Shown here piece after piece: positions 33,484 to 42,796 of a stretch of 64,000 nt of DNA. Source of the stretch: an uncultured Draconibacterium sp. (GTDB taxonomy: Bacteria; Bacteroidota; Bacteroidia; Bacteroidales; Prolixibacteraceae); the NCBI RefSeq assembly GCF_913060805.1, contig NZ_CAJXTC010000009.1, positions 116,319 through 180,318 of the forward strand, in the 5' to 3' direction. How positions within the stretch are numbered: position 1 is the stretch's first letter; every line of letters starts with the position of its first letter. A program made the position numbers and the translations under genes. The notes under the pieces are model-generated. The model worked only from the letters and a program-made list of their open reading frames with translations. It did no database searches and was not told where the DNA came from.

Positions 33484-35625
33484 ATGAAATTGCGAAATGT
33501 AGTGCTGCTGGTAGTTTGGATGATGCTCCTAACGAGTATCCGCCAAAATGCGGATGCTATTTCATCACCCCAAAATGTAGAAAAGAAAATAAAGGTAGCC
33601 TGTGTGGGGAATTCAGTAACACGCGGCTATTTGCTAAAAAATCCGGAGCGCGATTCGTATCCCTCGCAGTTACAGCGTTTGTTGGGCGATGCTTACGAGG
33701 TGCAAAATTTCGGGCACAGCGGAGCCACGCTTTTAACCAAAGGGCATCGTCCGTATATGGAAATGCCCGAGTATCCCGAGGCTCTGAAATTTGATGCCGA
33801 CATAATTATTATTCATCTTGGTTTAAACGATACCGACCCGCGGAACTGGCCCAACTACCGCGATGAGTTTGTGCCGGATTATATGGCCTTGATCGATTCG
33901 TTTCGCATACACAGCTCCAGCAATCCACAGGTGTTCGTTTGCAAAATGACTCCTATTTTTAATACACACCCGCGTTTTAAATCCAGCACGCGCGATTGGT
34001 TCTGGCAAGTTCAGGATGCCATCGAACAAGTGGCAAAAAACAGCAAAACGGGTTTAATCGATTTGCACCCGGCTTTGTACGGCCGCCACGAGTTATTTCC
34101 CGATGCCCTTCACCCAAATGTGGAAGGAGCCGGAATTTTAGCGCAAACCGTTTACGAAAATATTACGGGCAATTTTGGCGGCTTGAGCCTGGCACCGGTT
34201 TTTATGAACCACATGGTACTGCAGCAAAAGCAGCCCATTCCGGTGTGGGGAAAAGCCAACAGCGGAACAAAACTTACGCTCACTTTTGCCGGGCAAAAAA
34301 GAACGTGTACAGCCAACGAACATGGCAAATGGTCGGTTACTTTTGATGCCGTTGCTGCCGGGGGACCTTACGAGCTGAAAGTGACTTCCGGTTCTGAGGA
34401 ATCCATTACGCTCAACGATATTTTAGTGGGCGAAGTGTGGGTTTGTGCCGGACAGTCGAACATGGAATTCCAAATGCAGCAGGCGAACGATGCGTCAACG
34501 CTGATTGACAATGCCGCTGACTTTGCCAATCTTCGCCTCTACAAATTAAAAGACCTTGCCCGTACCGATAATAAAAACTGGGACTCAACCACACTGGTAA
34601 AAGTAAATCAACTTGATTTTTTTGATGGCCAATGGAAGCGGAGCAATTCCGGTGATGCGGCCACATTTTCGGCAATTAGCTACACGTTTGGCCGACTGTT
34701 GAATGAAAAACTGGATGTTCCGGTTGGACTGATACAGCTCAGCGTTGGTGGTGCACCGGCCGAAGCGTTTATCGACCGCAAAACGCTGGAGTTTGACCCT
34801 TACATGGTAGATGTGCTAAACAACTGGAAAAACAACGACTTTATACAGGGTTGGTGCCGCGAGCGGGCAGCGACCAATATTGAACTGGCCGAAAACAAAC
34901 TGCAGCGTCATCCCTACGAGCCGGCATACATATACGAAGCCGGTATGCCATTCGTGCAAGGGATTCTGGTGGCGGGAGTCATCTGGTACCAGGGCGAGTC
35001 GAATGCCCACAATGCCGAACATTTCAGGCATGCTTTTTCGGCGCTTGTAAAATCGTGGCGCTCGGCGTTTAACGATGCTGAAATGCCTTTCTATTTTGCG
35101 CAGCTATCAAGTATCAACCGTCCGTCGTGGCCATATTTCCGCGAAACACAACGGGAGCTGGAGCTGAGTATTCCCAACACAGCGATGGTGGTAACAAGCG
35201 ATTTAGGCGATTCGCTGGATGTGCATCCGAAGCACAAAATAGAAATTGGCGAACGTTTTGCCAACCTGGCTTTATCGCGCAATTACGGAATGCAAGACGT
35301 TCCGGATGGCGGCCCGCAAATCAGCACGGTAACGCAGGAAAAGGGAAAAGTAATACTTGCATTTTCGCATGCAGCACAGTTAAAAACATCGGATGGTGAA
35401 GCGCTTCGCGAACTGGAAGTGGCCGGAACAGATGGTCTTTTTTATCCGGTTGTGGCAACGCTAAAAGACAATAAAATCATTATCGATTCAAAAGATAAAA
35501 CGATCGAACAGGTTCGTTACGGCTGGAAACCTTTTTCCAGGGGCAACCTGGTAAACGAAAACGGCTGGCCGGCCTCAACATTTTGCGTTGAATACCCGGA
35601 TTCGTGCCCCACTAAAACAAAATAA
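33484..35625 (+). CDS. nanS: Two-domain sialate O-acetylesterase (SGNH plus SASA)
   Basis: 713-residue secreted esterase with an N-terminal signal. Residues ~35-230 are an SGNH hydrolase with GNSVTRG (nucleophile Ser ~44), GLNDTDPRNW and DALHPN. Residues ~240-700 form a sialate O-acetylesterase domain with the nucleophile motif AGQSNMEFQM near 323 and WYQGESNAHN. This tandem esterase layout is known in Bacteroidetes NanS, which removes 4- and 9-O-acetyl groups from sialic acids so that sialidase and lyase can act. It lies 12 bp after GH20. A further SGNH gene follows after 1 bp. Confidence 0.9.
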   Translation: MKLRNVVLLVVWMMLLTSIRQNADAISSPQNVEKKIKVACVGNSVTRGYLLKNPERDSYPSQLQRLLGDAYEVQNFGHSGATLLTKGHRPYMEMPEYPEALKFDADIIIIHLGLNDTDPRNWPNYRDEFVPDYMALIDSFRIHSSSNPQVFVCKMTPIFNTHPRFKSSTRDWFWQVQDAIEQVAKNSKTGLIDLHPALYGRHELFPDALHPNVEGAGILAQTVYENITGNFGGLSLAPVFMNHMVLQQKQPIPVWGKANSGTKLTLTFAGQKRTCTANEHGKWSVTFDAVAAGGPYELKVTSGSEESITLNDILVGEVWVCAGQSNMEFQMQQANDASTLIDNAADFANLRLYKLKDLARTDNKNWDSTTLVKVNQLDFFDGQWKRSNSGDAATFSAISYTFGRLLNEKLDVPVGLIQLSVGGAPAEAFIDRKTLEFDPYMVDVLNNWKNNDFIQGWCRERAATNIELAENKLQRHPYEPAYIYEAGMPFVQGILVAGVIWYQGESNAHNAEHFRHAFSALVKSWRSAFNDAEMPFYFAQLSSINRPSWPYFRETQRELELSIPNTAMVVTSDLGDSLDVHPKHKIEIGERFANLALSRNYGMQDVPDGGPQISTVTQEKGKVILAFSHAAQLKTSDGEALRELEVAGTDGLFYPVVATLKDNKIIIDSKDKTIEQVRYGWKPFSRGNLVNENGWPASTFCVEYPDSCPTKTK

Positions 35626-35626
35626 T

Positions 35627-36301
35627 ATGCCAAACCTGAAAGTCATAACAATCATCTTTTTTGCCTTTTGTTTCTTACCTCAAATAAAGGCACAGGAAAC
35701 AAAAAAGGCATTTCAATCGACGTATTATGAACAGCGGCGAACGCTGTTTGAAAGTCTTCCAAATACCAAAAAAGAAATCATTTTTCTGGGAAACAGCATA
35801 ACAGACGGTAGCGAATGGGCCGAGCTTTTTCAGAATAAAAGAATAAAAAACCGCGGCATTAGCGGCGATGTTACCGAAGGAGTGTTGTTTCGTTTGAATG
35901 AAGTATGCGAATCGAAACCGGAGAAAGTGTTTCTGTTAATCGGTATAAACGACCTGGCACGGGGAATTTCGAAAGACACCGTTTATAACAACATCTGCAG
36001 AATTGCCGAGCAGATTAAAACCGATTCGCCAAAAACGCAGCTTTACCTGCAGAGCATTTTACCTGTAAATCCCGAATTCGGAAAATTTGCAGGGCATAGC
36101 TCAAAAACTGAGGAGATAATCTGGATTAACAAACACCTGGAAGACTGGAGCGCCGAAAACAATGTTCGCTTTGTGGATTTGTTCGCGGCATTTAAAAACG
36201 ACAGCAACAACTGGATGAATCCACTTTATACCAACGACGGATTACACCTGAAAGGCGAAGGCTACCGGGTTTGGGCAAAAACAATAAAAAGACATTTATA
36301 G
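35627..36301 (+). CDS. SGNH/GDSL-type esterase
   Basis: 224-residue exported protein. The ATG at 35627, one base after the upstream stop codon, is preferred to a TTG at 35588. The signal peptide ends PQIKAQ. Block I GNSITDG has Ser near residue 56; GINDLARG (block III) and DGLHLKGEGY with the catalytic Asp/His complete an SGNH hydrolase. It probably deacylates sugars and complements the larger esterase. A decayed second copy lies at 42154-42414 after the transporter gene. Confidence 0.85.
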   Translation: MPNLKVITIIFFAFCFLPQIKAQETKKAFQSTYYEQRRTLFESLPNTKKEIIFLGNSITDGSEWAELFQNKRIKNRGISGDVTEGVLFRLNEVCESKPEKVFLLIGINDLARGISKDTVYNNICRIAEQIKTDSPKTQLYLQSILPVNPEFGKFAGHSSKTEEIIWINKHLEDWSAENNVRFVDLFAAFKNDSNNWMNPLYTNDGLHLKGEGYRVWAKTIKRHL

Positions 36302-36341
36302 ACCATAAAATTGGTGAGTAATAAAATAAAAGACAATAATT

Positions 36342-37271
36342 ATGAGTATAACAATTAGTAAATTCGAAGGCTTAGTAGCTGCTCCGTTTACACCAATGGA
36401 CAAAAGCGGAGAAGTAGTGTATGAAAAAATTTCGGCCTATGCCGAATTGTTGGACAAAAATAAGGTAGTTGGCGCATTTATAAACGGTTCTACGGGCGAA
36501 GGTGTTGCCTTGAGCCAGAAAGAAAAAATGAAAACTACCGAGGCGTGGGTAAAAGCAACGTCGGATAAAAAACAGCTTAAAACCATTAACCTGGTTGGTG
36601 GTACGTCGTACCAGGAGTGTATCGAGAATGCACAACATTCGGCCGAGGCAGGTATCGATGCCATTGCTTTGCTGGCACCGTATTATTTTAAACCGGGAGC
36701 TGCCGGTCAATTGGCCGAGTTTTGCGCAAAAGTTGCCGAAGCCGTACCAAATATGCCGGTGTATTTCTACCACATTCCGGTGTTAACAGGCTGCTATGTG
36801 TCGATGTTCGACTTTGTACAGGAAGCCGATTCAATGATTCCTAACTTAGCCGGAATTAAGTACACACACGAAGATTTTATGGATTTCCAGAGCTGTATGA
36901 ACTTTAAAAATGGCAAATACGACATGCTTTGGGGACGCGACGAAAACCTGCTGTCGGCATTGGTATTGGGAGCACGCGCCGGTGTTGGAAGTACCTTTAA
37001 CTACGCAGCACCATTGTATTACCAGCTTATTGATGCTTTCGATAAGGGCGACCTGGACAAAGCACGTCGGTTGCAACAACTGTCGATCGACATGATTCGC
37101 CTGTTGGGCAAATACGGTGGTATTGCAACCGGGAAAGCCTACATGCGTTACATTGGTTTTGAATGCGGCGAATTCCGTTTGCCGATTAAAAATATGAGCA
37201 ATGAAGCATACAAAGCGTTTGAAAAAGATGTTCAGAAATTACAAATGCAAGAACTTTTCAGCACCCTTTAA
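36342..37271 (+). CDS. nanA: N-acetylneuraminate lyase
   Basis: 309 residues, cytosolic, of the DHDPS/NAL superfamily. FINGSTGEGVALSQKEK is the carboxylate-binding loop. YFYHIPVLTG carries the catalytic Tyr (about 142). GIKYTHEDF supplies the Schiff-base Lys (about 172), and the residues after it fit lyase rather than dihydrodipicolinate synthase. It splits N-acetylneuraminate into N-acetylmannosamine and pyruvate. It is followed by the mutarotase and epimerase that process substrate and product. In Bacteroides/Tannerella literature the equivalent gene is often called nanL. Confidence 0.92.
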   Translation: MSITISKFEGLVAAPFTPMDKSGEVVYEKISAYAELLDKNKVVGAFINGSTGEGVALSQKEKMKTTEAWVKATSDKKQLKTINLVGGTSYQECIENAQHSAEAGIDAIALLAPYYFKPGAAGQLAEFCAKVAEAVPNMPVYFYHIPVLTGCYVSMFDFVQEADSMIPNLAGIKYTHEDFMDFQSCMNFKNGKYDMLWGRDENLLSALVLGARAGVGSTFNYAAPLYYQLIDAFDKGDLDKARRLQQLSIDMIRLLGKYGGIATGKAYMRYIGFECGEFRLPIKNMSNEAYKAFEKDVQKLQMQELFSTL

Positions 37272-38445
37272 GCGAAAAGTTAACCTGATTTTATTACTCA
37301 TGCTGGGAAGTATTATTTTACAATGTTCTCCCGGCGAAAAAAATACAACAATGAAAATCAATTGGGGAAGTTTACCAGATATACCACCGGCCACCGGGCA
37401 GCAGAAACAAAAAGGACTTGCAGGTGCTTTGGCCGGTGTATCTTCCGGAATGTTGATTGTTGCCGGAGGTTCCAATTTCCCGGATTCCTTTCCGTGGCAG
37501 GGAGGAACAAAAACCTATTACAACGATATTTTCGTTTTTAACTTGAAAGAAAAGGATGCGGCATGGCAGGTAGCCGATAACAAACTTCCGCAGCCGTTGG
37601 CTTACTCAGCCTGTGTGTCGGTGAATGACGCTGTTATTTGCATTGGTGGCGAAAACTTGAACGGTCCTGTTTCCGATGTTTTAAAACTGAACTTCGATCA
37701 GGGCGAAGTGCAAATCAGCAGCCTGCCCGATTTTCCCATAGCCATTTCAAATGGGGGCGCGGCAACTATCGGATCGGTGGTTTATGTGGTTGGAGGCTCA
37801 GGAAAAGATGGGAATATCTCGTCGTTGTATTGCGCCGATGTTGCCAAAGCTGATTTCGAATGGGAAGCACTTCCCGACATGCCCGGCCCATTATCCAATG
37901 CCGTGGTGGTAAGTCAGAACGACGGAAACGAAGATTGTATTTACGTTTTGGGAGGCCGCAACAGAGACGGCGAGCTCAGCACATTTTTTAGCTCGGTGCT
38001 GAAATATTCACCTTCGAAAAAAACGTGGAAACAGGTTGGCGATATCGCTCAGGATCAGAATAAACCGGTAACCCTTGCCGCCGGAACAGGCGCTGCTGTG
38101 GGGGAAAATCACATCCTGCTTTTTGGTGGCGATAATGGAAAGCTGTTCAACAAAACCGAGGCCTTTATCAACGCTGTTGCTGCAGCCGAAACACCCGGTG
38201 AAAAAGCGGAAATCAACAGCCGGAAAATAGAGCACCTGGAAAGCCACCCGGGATTTAGCAAACAAGTATTTTTATACAATACGCTAAACAACGAATGCCG
38301 CGAAACTGCCAAATTGCCCTTTCCGGCACAGGTAACCACGCTTACGGTAAAATCAGGGAACCGAATATTTATTCCGAACGGAGAAATCTGCCCGGGTGTG
38401 CGCACTCCGAATGTTACTTTCGCCGAAATTTCGGTTAACAAATAG
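37228..38445 (+). CDS. Kelch-repeat N-acetylneuraminate mutarotase-like protein (NanM type)
   Basis: About 405 residues. The start overlaps the lyase gene: ATG codons at 37201 and 37228 are both possible, and the latter gives a basic n-region before a hydrophobic stretch and lipobox IILQC. Six Kelch-type blades are visible (for example ALAGVSSGMLIVAGGSNFPD, SVVYVVGGSGKDG, CIYVLGGRNRDG, NHILLFGGDN). This is the cyclically permuted mutarotase family that interconverts alpha- and beta-sialic acid released by sialidase, speeding uptake. The lipoprotein signal puts it in the periplasm. The 44-bp overlap with nanA implies translational coupling. Confidence 0.85.
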   Translation: MFRNYKCKNFSAPFKRKVNLILLLMLGSIILQCSPGEKNTTMKINWGSLPDIPPATGQQKQKGLAGALAGVSSGMLIVAGGSNFPDSFPWQGGTKTYYNDIFVFNLKEKDAAWQVADNKLPQPLAYSACVSVNDAVICIGGENLNGPVSDVLKLNFDQGEVQISSLPDFPIAISNGGAATIGSVVYVVGGSGKDGNISSLYCADVAKADFEWEALPDMPGPLSNAVVVSQNDGNEDCIYVLGGRNRDGELSTFFSSVLKYSPSKKTWKQVGDIAQDQNKPVTLAAGTGAAVGENHILLFGGDNGKLFNKTEAFINAVAAAETPGEKAEINSRKIEHLESHPGFSKQVFLYNTLNNECRETAKLPFPAQVTTLTVKSGNRIFIPNGEICPGVRTPNVTFAEISVNK

Positions 38446-38469
38446 AAATAATGGTTTAAACGGAAAGAG

Positions 38470-39639
38470 ATGGATTTTAAAATTTTATCAGAACAATATA
38501 AGAACGAGCTGCTGAACAAAGTAGTTCCCTTTTGGGAGAACAATTCGCTCGACAAAGAATTTGGCGGTTATTTCACCTGCCTGAAACGCGACGGTGAAGT
38601 GTTTGATACCGATAAATTTATTTGGCTGCAAGCCCGCCAGGTATGGATGTTTGCCAAATTGTACAACGAAGTAGAGCAAAAACCGGAATGGTTACAGATT
38701 GCTCTCGATGGTGCTGAATTTCTACAGAAACACGGCCACGACGGCAACCTGAACTGGTATTTTTCGCTTACCCGCGAAGGACAACCGCTGGTGCAGCCTT
38801 ACTATATTTTTTCCGATTGTTTTGCAACAATGGCATTTGGCCAGCTGAGCAAAGCCACCGGAAACGACGAGTTTGCTGCGATCTCAAAAGATACCTTTCA
38901 GAATATTTTAAAACGAAGCGACAACCCCAAAGGCGACTACAATAAACTGGTGCCCGGCACTCGTCCGTTAAAAGGATTTTCGCTGCCCATGATTTTGTGT
39001 AACCTGGCACTTGAAATCGAGCATTTGCTGGAACCCGAATTGGTAAACAGCACCGTTGAGAAAGTGTTGCACGAGGTGATGGAGGTGTTCTACCAGCCCG
39101 ATTCGGGACTGATTCTGGAAAATGTAAATCCCGACGGAAGTTTTTCCGATTCGTTTGAAGGACGCCTGTTAAATCCGGGGCATGCCATCGAAGCCATGTG
39201 GTTTATCATGGACTTGTCGGAACGCTTAAAAAGGCCGGAGTTGGCACAAAAAGCGGTTGACATTGCTTTGCGAACGCTGAAATACGGCTGGGACGAAAAA
39301 TTCGGCGGTATTTTCTATTTCCTCGATATAAAAGGAAATCCACCACAACAGCTTGAATGGGATCAGAAACTCTGGTGGGTACACATCGAAACATTAATCA
39401 CGCTCATTAAAGGCTACGCGCTTACCGGAAACGAAGAATGTTTGGCTTGGTTTGAAAAAGTACACGACTATTCGTGGGCGCATTTTGCCGACGCAGAATA
39501 CGGCGAATGGTATGGCTACCTGAATCGTCAGGGAGAAGTGTTGTTGCCCTTAAAAGGCGGAAAATGGAAAGGATGTTTCCATGTGCCACGCGGCATGTTC
39601 CAGGTGTGGAAAACGCTGGAGAAACTGAATGAAAAATAA
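38470..39639 (+). CDS. AGE-family N-acylglucosamine 2-epimerase
   Basis: 389 residues, cytosolic, an (alpha/alpha)6 barrel. The AGE-family motifs are WLQARQVWMFAKLYNEV, NPGHAIEAMWF (catalytic His), EKFGGIFYFLD and LWWVHIETL (second His). In Bacteroidetes nan loci this enzyme (named NanE there) converts N-acetylmannosamine to N-acetylglucosamine without prior phosphorylation, so a ROK-type GlcNAc kinase must be elsewhere. It lies 24 bp after the mutarotase gene and 6 bp before the creatininase-like gene. Confidence 0.9.
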   Translation: MDFKILSEQYKNELLNKVVPFWENNSLDKEFGGYFTCLKRDGEVFDTDKFIWLQARQVWMFAKLYNEVEQKPEWLQIALDGAEFLQKHGHDGNLNWYFSLTREGQPLVQPYYIFSDCFATMAFGQLSKATGNDEFAAISKDTFQNILKRSDNPKGDYNKLVPGTRPLKGFSLPMILCNLALEIEHLLEPELVNSTVEKVLHEVMEVFYQPDSGLILENVNPDGSFSDSFEGRLLNPGHAIEAMWFIMDLSERLKRPELAQKAVDIALRTLKYGWDEKFGGIFYFLDIKGNPPQQLEWDQKLWWVHIETLITLIKGYALTGNEECLAWFEKVHDYSWAHFADAEYGEWYGYLNRQGEVLLPLKGGKWKGCFHVPRGMFQVWKTLEKLNEK

Positions 39640-39645
39640 AAAAGC

Positions 39646-40413
39646 ATGAGTAAACAGACGTATAATTTAGCAGCGAGCTGTTGGGCCGATGTAAAGGATC
39701 AAACATACGATGTAGCTATTCTTCCCTGGGGAGCTGTTGAACCTCACAATTACCATTTACCTTATGCAACCGATGTATACGAGTCGGACGCTGTTGCTTT
39801 GGAAAGCGCACGACTTGCCTGGGAGGAAGGTGCCAGATCGGTTGTTCTTCCCGCAGTACCCTGGGGCGTTAATACCGGGCAGTTGGATTTGAAGTTGTGT
39901 TTGAATATGATGCCATCTACCCAGATGCTTATTTTGAACGATTTGGTTGAAAACCTGATTCGTCACGGTATTCAAAAGCTGGTTATTATTAATGGTCATG
40001 GAGATAATAACTTCTCATCAATATTAAGGGAGTTTTCGGTAACCCACCCCGATATTTTCATCTGTTGTATGGAGTGGTGGAAGGCTTGCGATGCAGCAGT
40101 GTATTTCGATGAGCCGGGAGACCATGCAGGTGAATTGGAAACAAGCGTGATGATGCACCTGAAACCGGAATTGGTGCTGCCCGTTGAACTTGCCGGCGAC
40201 GGTGCTTCAAAATCATTTAAAATTGAAGCGCTAAAAAAACGTTGGGTATGGGCGCAGCGACAATGGACTTCAATTTCTAAAAGTACAGGCGTTGGAAATC
40301 CCAATAATGCTAGTGCTGAAAAAGGGGAGCTGTTTTATAAGGAGGTAATACAGAAAATCGCCGGGTTCTTAACAGAATTTTCGTCATGTGATTTAAGTGA
40401 GATGTACGAGTAA
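39646..40413 (+). CDS. Creatininase-family amidohydrolase within the sialic-acid operon
   Basis: 255 residues, no signal peptide. ILPWGAVEPHNYHLPYATD aligns with the creatininase metal-binding LPxGSxEQHGPHLPLxTD motif: the Glu, one His and the Asp are kept, but the usual Gly-Pro between the His residues is replaced. INGHGDNNF and GDHAGELETS supply the remaining ligands. The family hydrolyses cyclic or linear amides (creatinine, formamide intermediates). In a sialic-acid operon it might open an amide of a modified sugar or act on an N-acyl group. This is inference; no established sialic-acid step needs it. Confidence 0.8.
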   Translation: MSKQTYNLAASCWADVKDQTYDVAILPWGAVEPHNYHLPYATDVYESDAVALESARLAWEEGARSVVLPAVPWGVNTGQLDLKLCLNMMPSTQMLILNDLVENLIRHGIQKLVIINGHGDNNFSSILREFSVTHPDIFICCMEWWKACDAAVYFDEPGDHAGELETSVMMHLKPELVLPVELAGDGASKSFKIEALKKRWVWAQRQWTSISKSTGVGNPNNASAEKGELFYKEVIQKIAGFLTEFSSCDLSEMYE

Positions 40414-40434
40414 TAAAACCATTCGTAATTACAG

Positions 40435-40845
40435 ATGAGTAACAATGATTTATTAATAAAGAATCGCGAAAGAAAATCCCTTAGTTTAGGGGCTAGAATT
40501 TACCAAATAATTTTTGGCTTACTTGTAATATATTTTTGCGAGAGAAATTACACTGCTGAGTGGATACCACTTATGTCTATAGGATTTGTTTCAATAGTGT
40601 ATGGTGCTGTAGGTAAAGTCCCTTACAAGACAAGGAATAGTATAGCCATAACTCAAAGCCAAATAATCATAAAGCGGTCTTTTGAACGAACAGTTAAAAT
40701 TAATATAAAGGAAACTCAGCGTATATCATTAGAGCTATATGACTTACAGGTTGATTTTACGAATTATGCTAAAAGTTATGATTTATCATGGCTTTCAAAA
40801 AAAGAACATCAAAAATTAAAGGAGAGTTTAAGTAATGTTAGTTAA
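40435..40845 (+). CDS. Small two-helix membrane protein of unknown function
   Basis: 136 residues with two membrane helices at about residues 22-38 and 44-60, followed by a soluble beta-rich tail (~70-136) with alternating hydrophobic residues (SIAITQSQIIIKRSFERTVKI), like a small PH-like domain. I do not recognise the family. Its end overlaps the MFS transporter start by 11 bp, so it is co-translated with it. It is more AT-rich than its neighbours. A role as accessory subunit of the transporter is only suggested by position. Confidence 0.6.
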   Translation: MSNNDLLIKNRERKSLSLGARIYQIIFGLLVIYFCERNYTAEWIPLMSIGFVSIVYGAVGKVPYKTRNSIAITQSQIIIKRSFERTVKINIKETQRISLELYDLQVDFTNYAKSYDLSWLSKKEHQKLKESLSNVS

Positions 40846-42097
40846 AAAAGATAACAAATCGATTTATCCCTGGGTGGTAGTTGGACTTTTATGGGTCGTA
40901 GCCTTATTGAACTACATGGATCGGCAAATGCTATCCACCATGAAAGTGTCGATGATGATTGATATCAAAGAGCTTGAAACTGCAGAGAATTTTGGTAGAC
41001 TAATGGCTGTATTCTTATGGATTTATGCCTTTATGAGCCCCGTTGCAGGATTAATTGCCGATCGAATAAATCGAAAATGGTTGATTGTGGGAAGCCTTGC
41101 CGTTTGGTCGGGAGTAACACTTTCCATGGGCTATTCAGATAATTTTCAAGTGTTGTATGTTTTGCGTGCATTAATGGGAATCAGTGAAGCACTATATATC
41201 CCTGCGGCACTAGCGCTTATTGCAGACTATCACAAAGAGGGTACGCGCTCACTTGCAGTAGGAATACACATGACCGGATTGTATTTCGGTCAGGCAATTG
41301 GAGGATTTGGAGCAACAGTGGCACATCAGTTTTCATGGCAAACCACATTTCATTCGTTTGGATTAGTGGGGATTGCTTACAGCATAATTCTTATTTTCTT
41401 TCTTCGCGAAAAAGAAGATCGTTTTGATTCAGAACAGGTTTCACAAACAAGTACAATGAAAACCAGTGGGTTTTCATCCATCTCAAAAAGTCTCGGAATG
41501 TTACTCGGGACTGTGAGTTTTTGGGTAATCCTGTTTTATTTTGCTGCACCTAGTTTCCCTGGATGGGCGACAAAAAACTGGTTACCAACCTTATTTTCTG
41601 AAAGTTTAGGAATGGACATGTCAAAGGCCGGACCTCTGGCTACCATAACTATTGCGGCATCTTCTTTTATTGGGGTAATTTCAGGAGGAATAATTGCCGA
41701 TCGCTGGATTTTAAGAAACCTACGAGGCCGGATTTTTACAGGAGCAATCGGATTAAGTCTGATGATTCCTTCGCTGCTTTTACTTGGGTTTGGAAATGGA
41801 ATCATAGGCATTGTTGGAGGTGGAGTAATGTTCGGAATTGGTTACGGTATGTTTGATGCTAATAACATGCCCATACTATGTCAGTTTGTATCTCCAAAAC
41901 ACCGAGCCGCAGGTTATGGTTTGATGAACTTAACTGGTGTTTTTGCCGGAGCCTTTGTTACAGAGTTGCTTGGAAAATCAACAGATTCAGGACATTTGGG
42001 TAGAGATATGGCACTACTCTCAATACCGGTTGCAGCGGCAGTTCTGATTCAGCTGCTTACACTCAAACCAACTACAGCAAATAAGGAAAATGATTAG
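40835..42097 (+). CDS. MFS transporter, probable sialic-acid importer (NanT-like)
   Basis: 420-residue 12-helix major facilitator. LLNYMDRQMLSTMK is the typical end of helix 1 in the ACS subgroup, and GLIADRINRKWLIVG is the helix 2-3 signature loop. A central loop lies near residues 190-215, and the mirrored signature RWILRNLRGR is in the second half. Being last in the nan operon, it likely carries N-acetylneuraminate across the inner membrane, as NanT does in Bacteroides fragilis and Tannerella. The substrate is inferred from context. The start codon overlaps the preceding membrane protein gene. Confidence 0.85.
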   Translation: MLVKKDNKSIYPWVVVGLLWVVALLNYMDRQMLSTMKVSMMIDIKELETAENFGRLMAVFLWIYAFMSPVAGLIADRINRKWLIVGSLAVWSGVTLSMGYSDNFQVLYVLRALMGISEALYIPAALALIADYHKEGTRSLAVGIHMTGLYFGQAIGGFGATVAHQFSWQTTFHSFGLVGIAYSIILIFFLREKEDRFDSEQVSQTSTMKTSGFSSISKSLGMLLGTVSFWVILFYFAAPSFPGWATKNWLPTLFSESLGMDMSKAGPLATITIAASSFIGVISGGIIADRWILRNLRGRIFTGAIGLSLMIPSLLLLGFGNGIIGIVGGGVMFGIGYGMFDANNMPILCQFVSPKHRAAGYGLMNLTGVFAGAFVTELLGKSTDSGHLGRDMALLSIPVAAAVLIQLLTLKPTTANKEND

Positions 42098-42153
42098 ATT
42101 TCTAGCTGTGAAGCATCTGTTTATCATGACAGTCACGTTGTGGATTATCTAAA

Positions 42154-42414
42154 ATGAGACAAATTTTCAATGCGTTCCTATTAATTTTAATCAACGTTGT
42201 CCAGCTCTCGGCACAAGACAATAATTTTAACACCTGCTAAAACGGCTAACGTTGTTTGAGCAGCTTCCGGATACTCCCCTTGAAATCATCATGTTGGGCA
42301 ATAGTATAACTGAATGCTGTGAATGGAGTGAACTATTTCAAAATCCAAATTTGAAAAACCGGGGAATAATTGGAGAAATTACTGAAGGAGTTCTTTATCG
42401 GCTCGATGAAGTCC
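42154..42414 (+). pseudogene. Truncated, frameshifted copy of the SGNH/GDSL esterase
   Basis: The ATG at 42154 opens a signal-peptide-like sequence (MRQIFNAFLLILINVVQLSA) that meets a stop near 42238. In the next frame RLTLFEQLPDTPLEIIMLGN, then SIT-EWSELFQN and GEITEGVLYRLDEV follow. These align with the intact esterase at 35627, covering its first ~95 residues. Similarity stops at about 42414; the GxND and DxxH blocks are missing. It is a decayed partial duplication directly after the nan operon. Confidence 0.75.
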
Positions 42415-42796
42415 AGATCAGAACCGTTCATATTTATTCTAAAATATTCTCCTTTCTTATTTGTTGCCACGGAACAATAAATAAATGTGTTTCAGAATCA
42501 ATCTGATTTGTGGAATACATTCTTCCCGGAATGATTCTGCTTTCAAATAAATGATTCTGTTCAATCTTGAAGTCGTTCCTTGTTTGGAATAACTTGTTGT
42601 TTTCTGACTTTTTATACGGTAACATGGGTAACTCCTTTTTAATTTCATGACTTCTGTGGATGTGCTGGATAAACAATCGCTGTTTTGCCCGCACATATAA
42701 TAGCACATAATTATTTCGATTTAATTATGCTTTGAAGACCAATGGTCTAGTAGTGAGTATAAAGAGCTAGAGACACAATATAGGCTGGTTCATTTC
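42415..42796. other. Junction region without a supportable gene
   Basis: After the esterase remnant breaks off, two overlapping minus-strand frames of 83-90 residues are open (42434-42708), but neither shows a recognisable domain, signal or plausible start context. I see no repeats or RNA gene. It looks like a decayed boundary between the nan locus and the GreA-like cluster. Confidence 0.4.

Noticed and set aside
42434..42708. Two overlapping minus-strand ORFs of 83 and 90 residues after the esterase remnant
   Set aside because: Neither resembles a known family; both look like chance open frames in decayed sequence.
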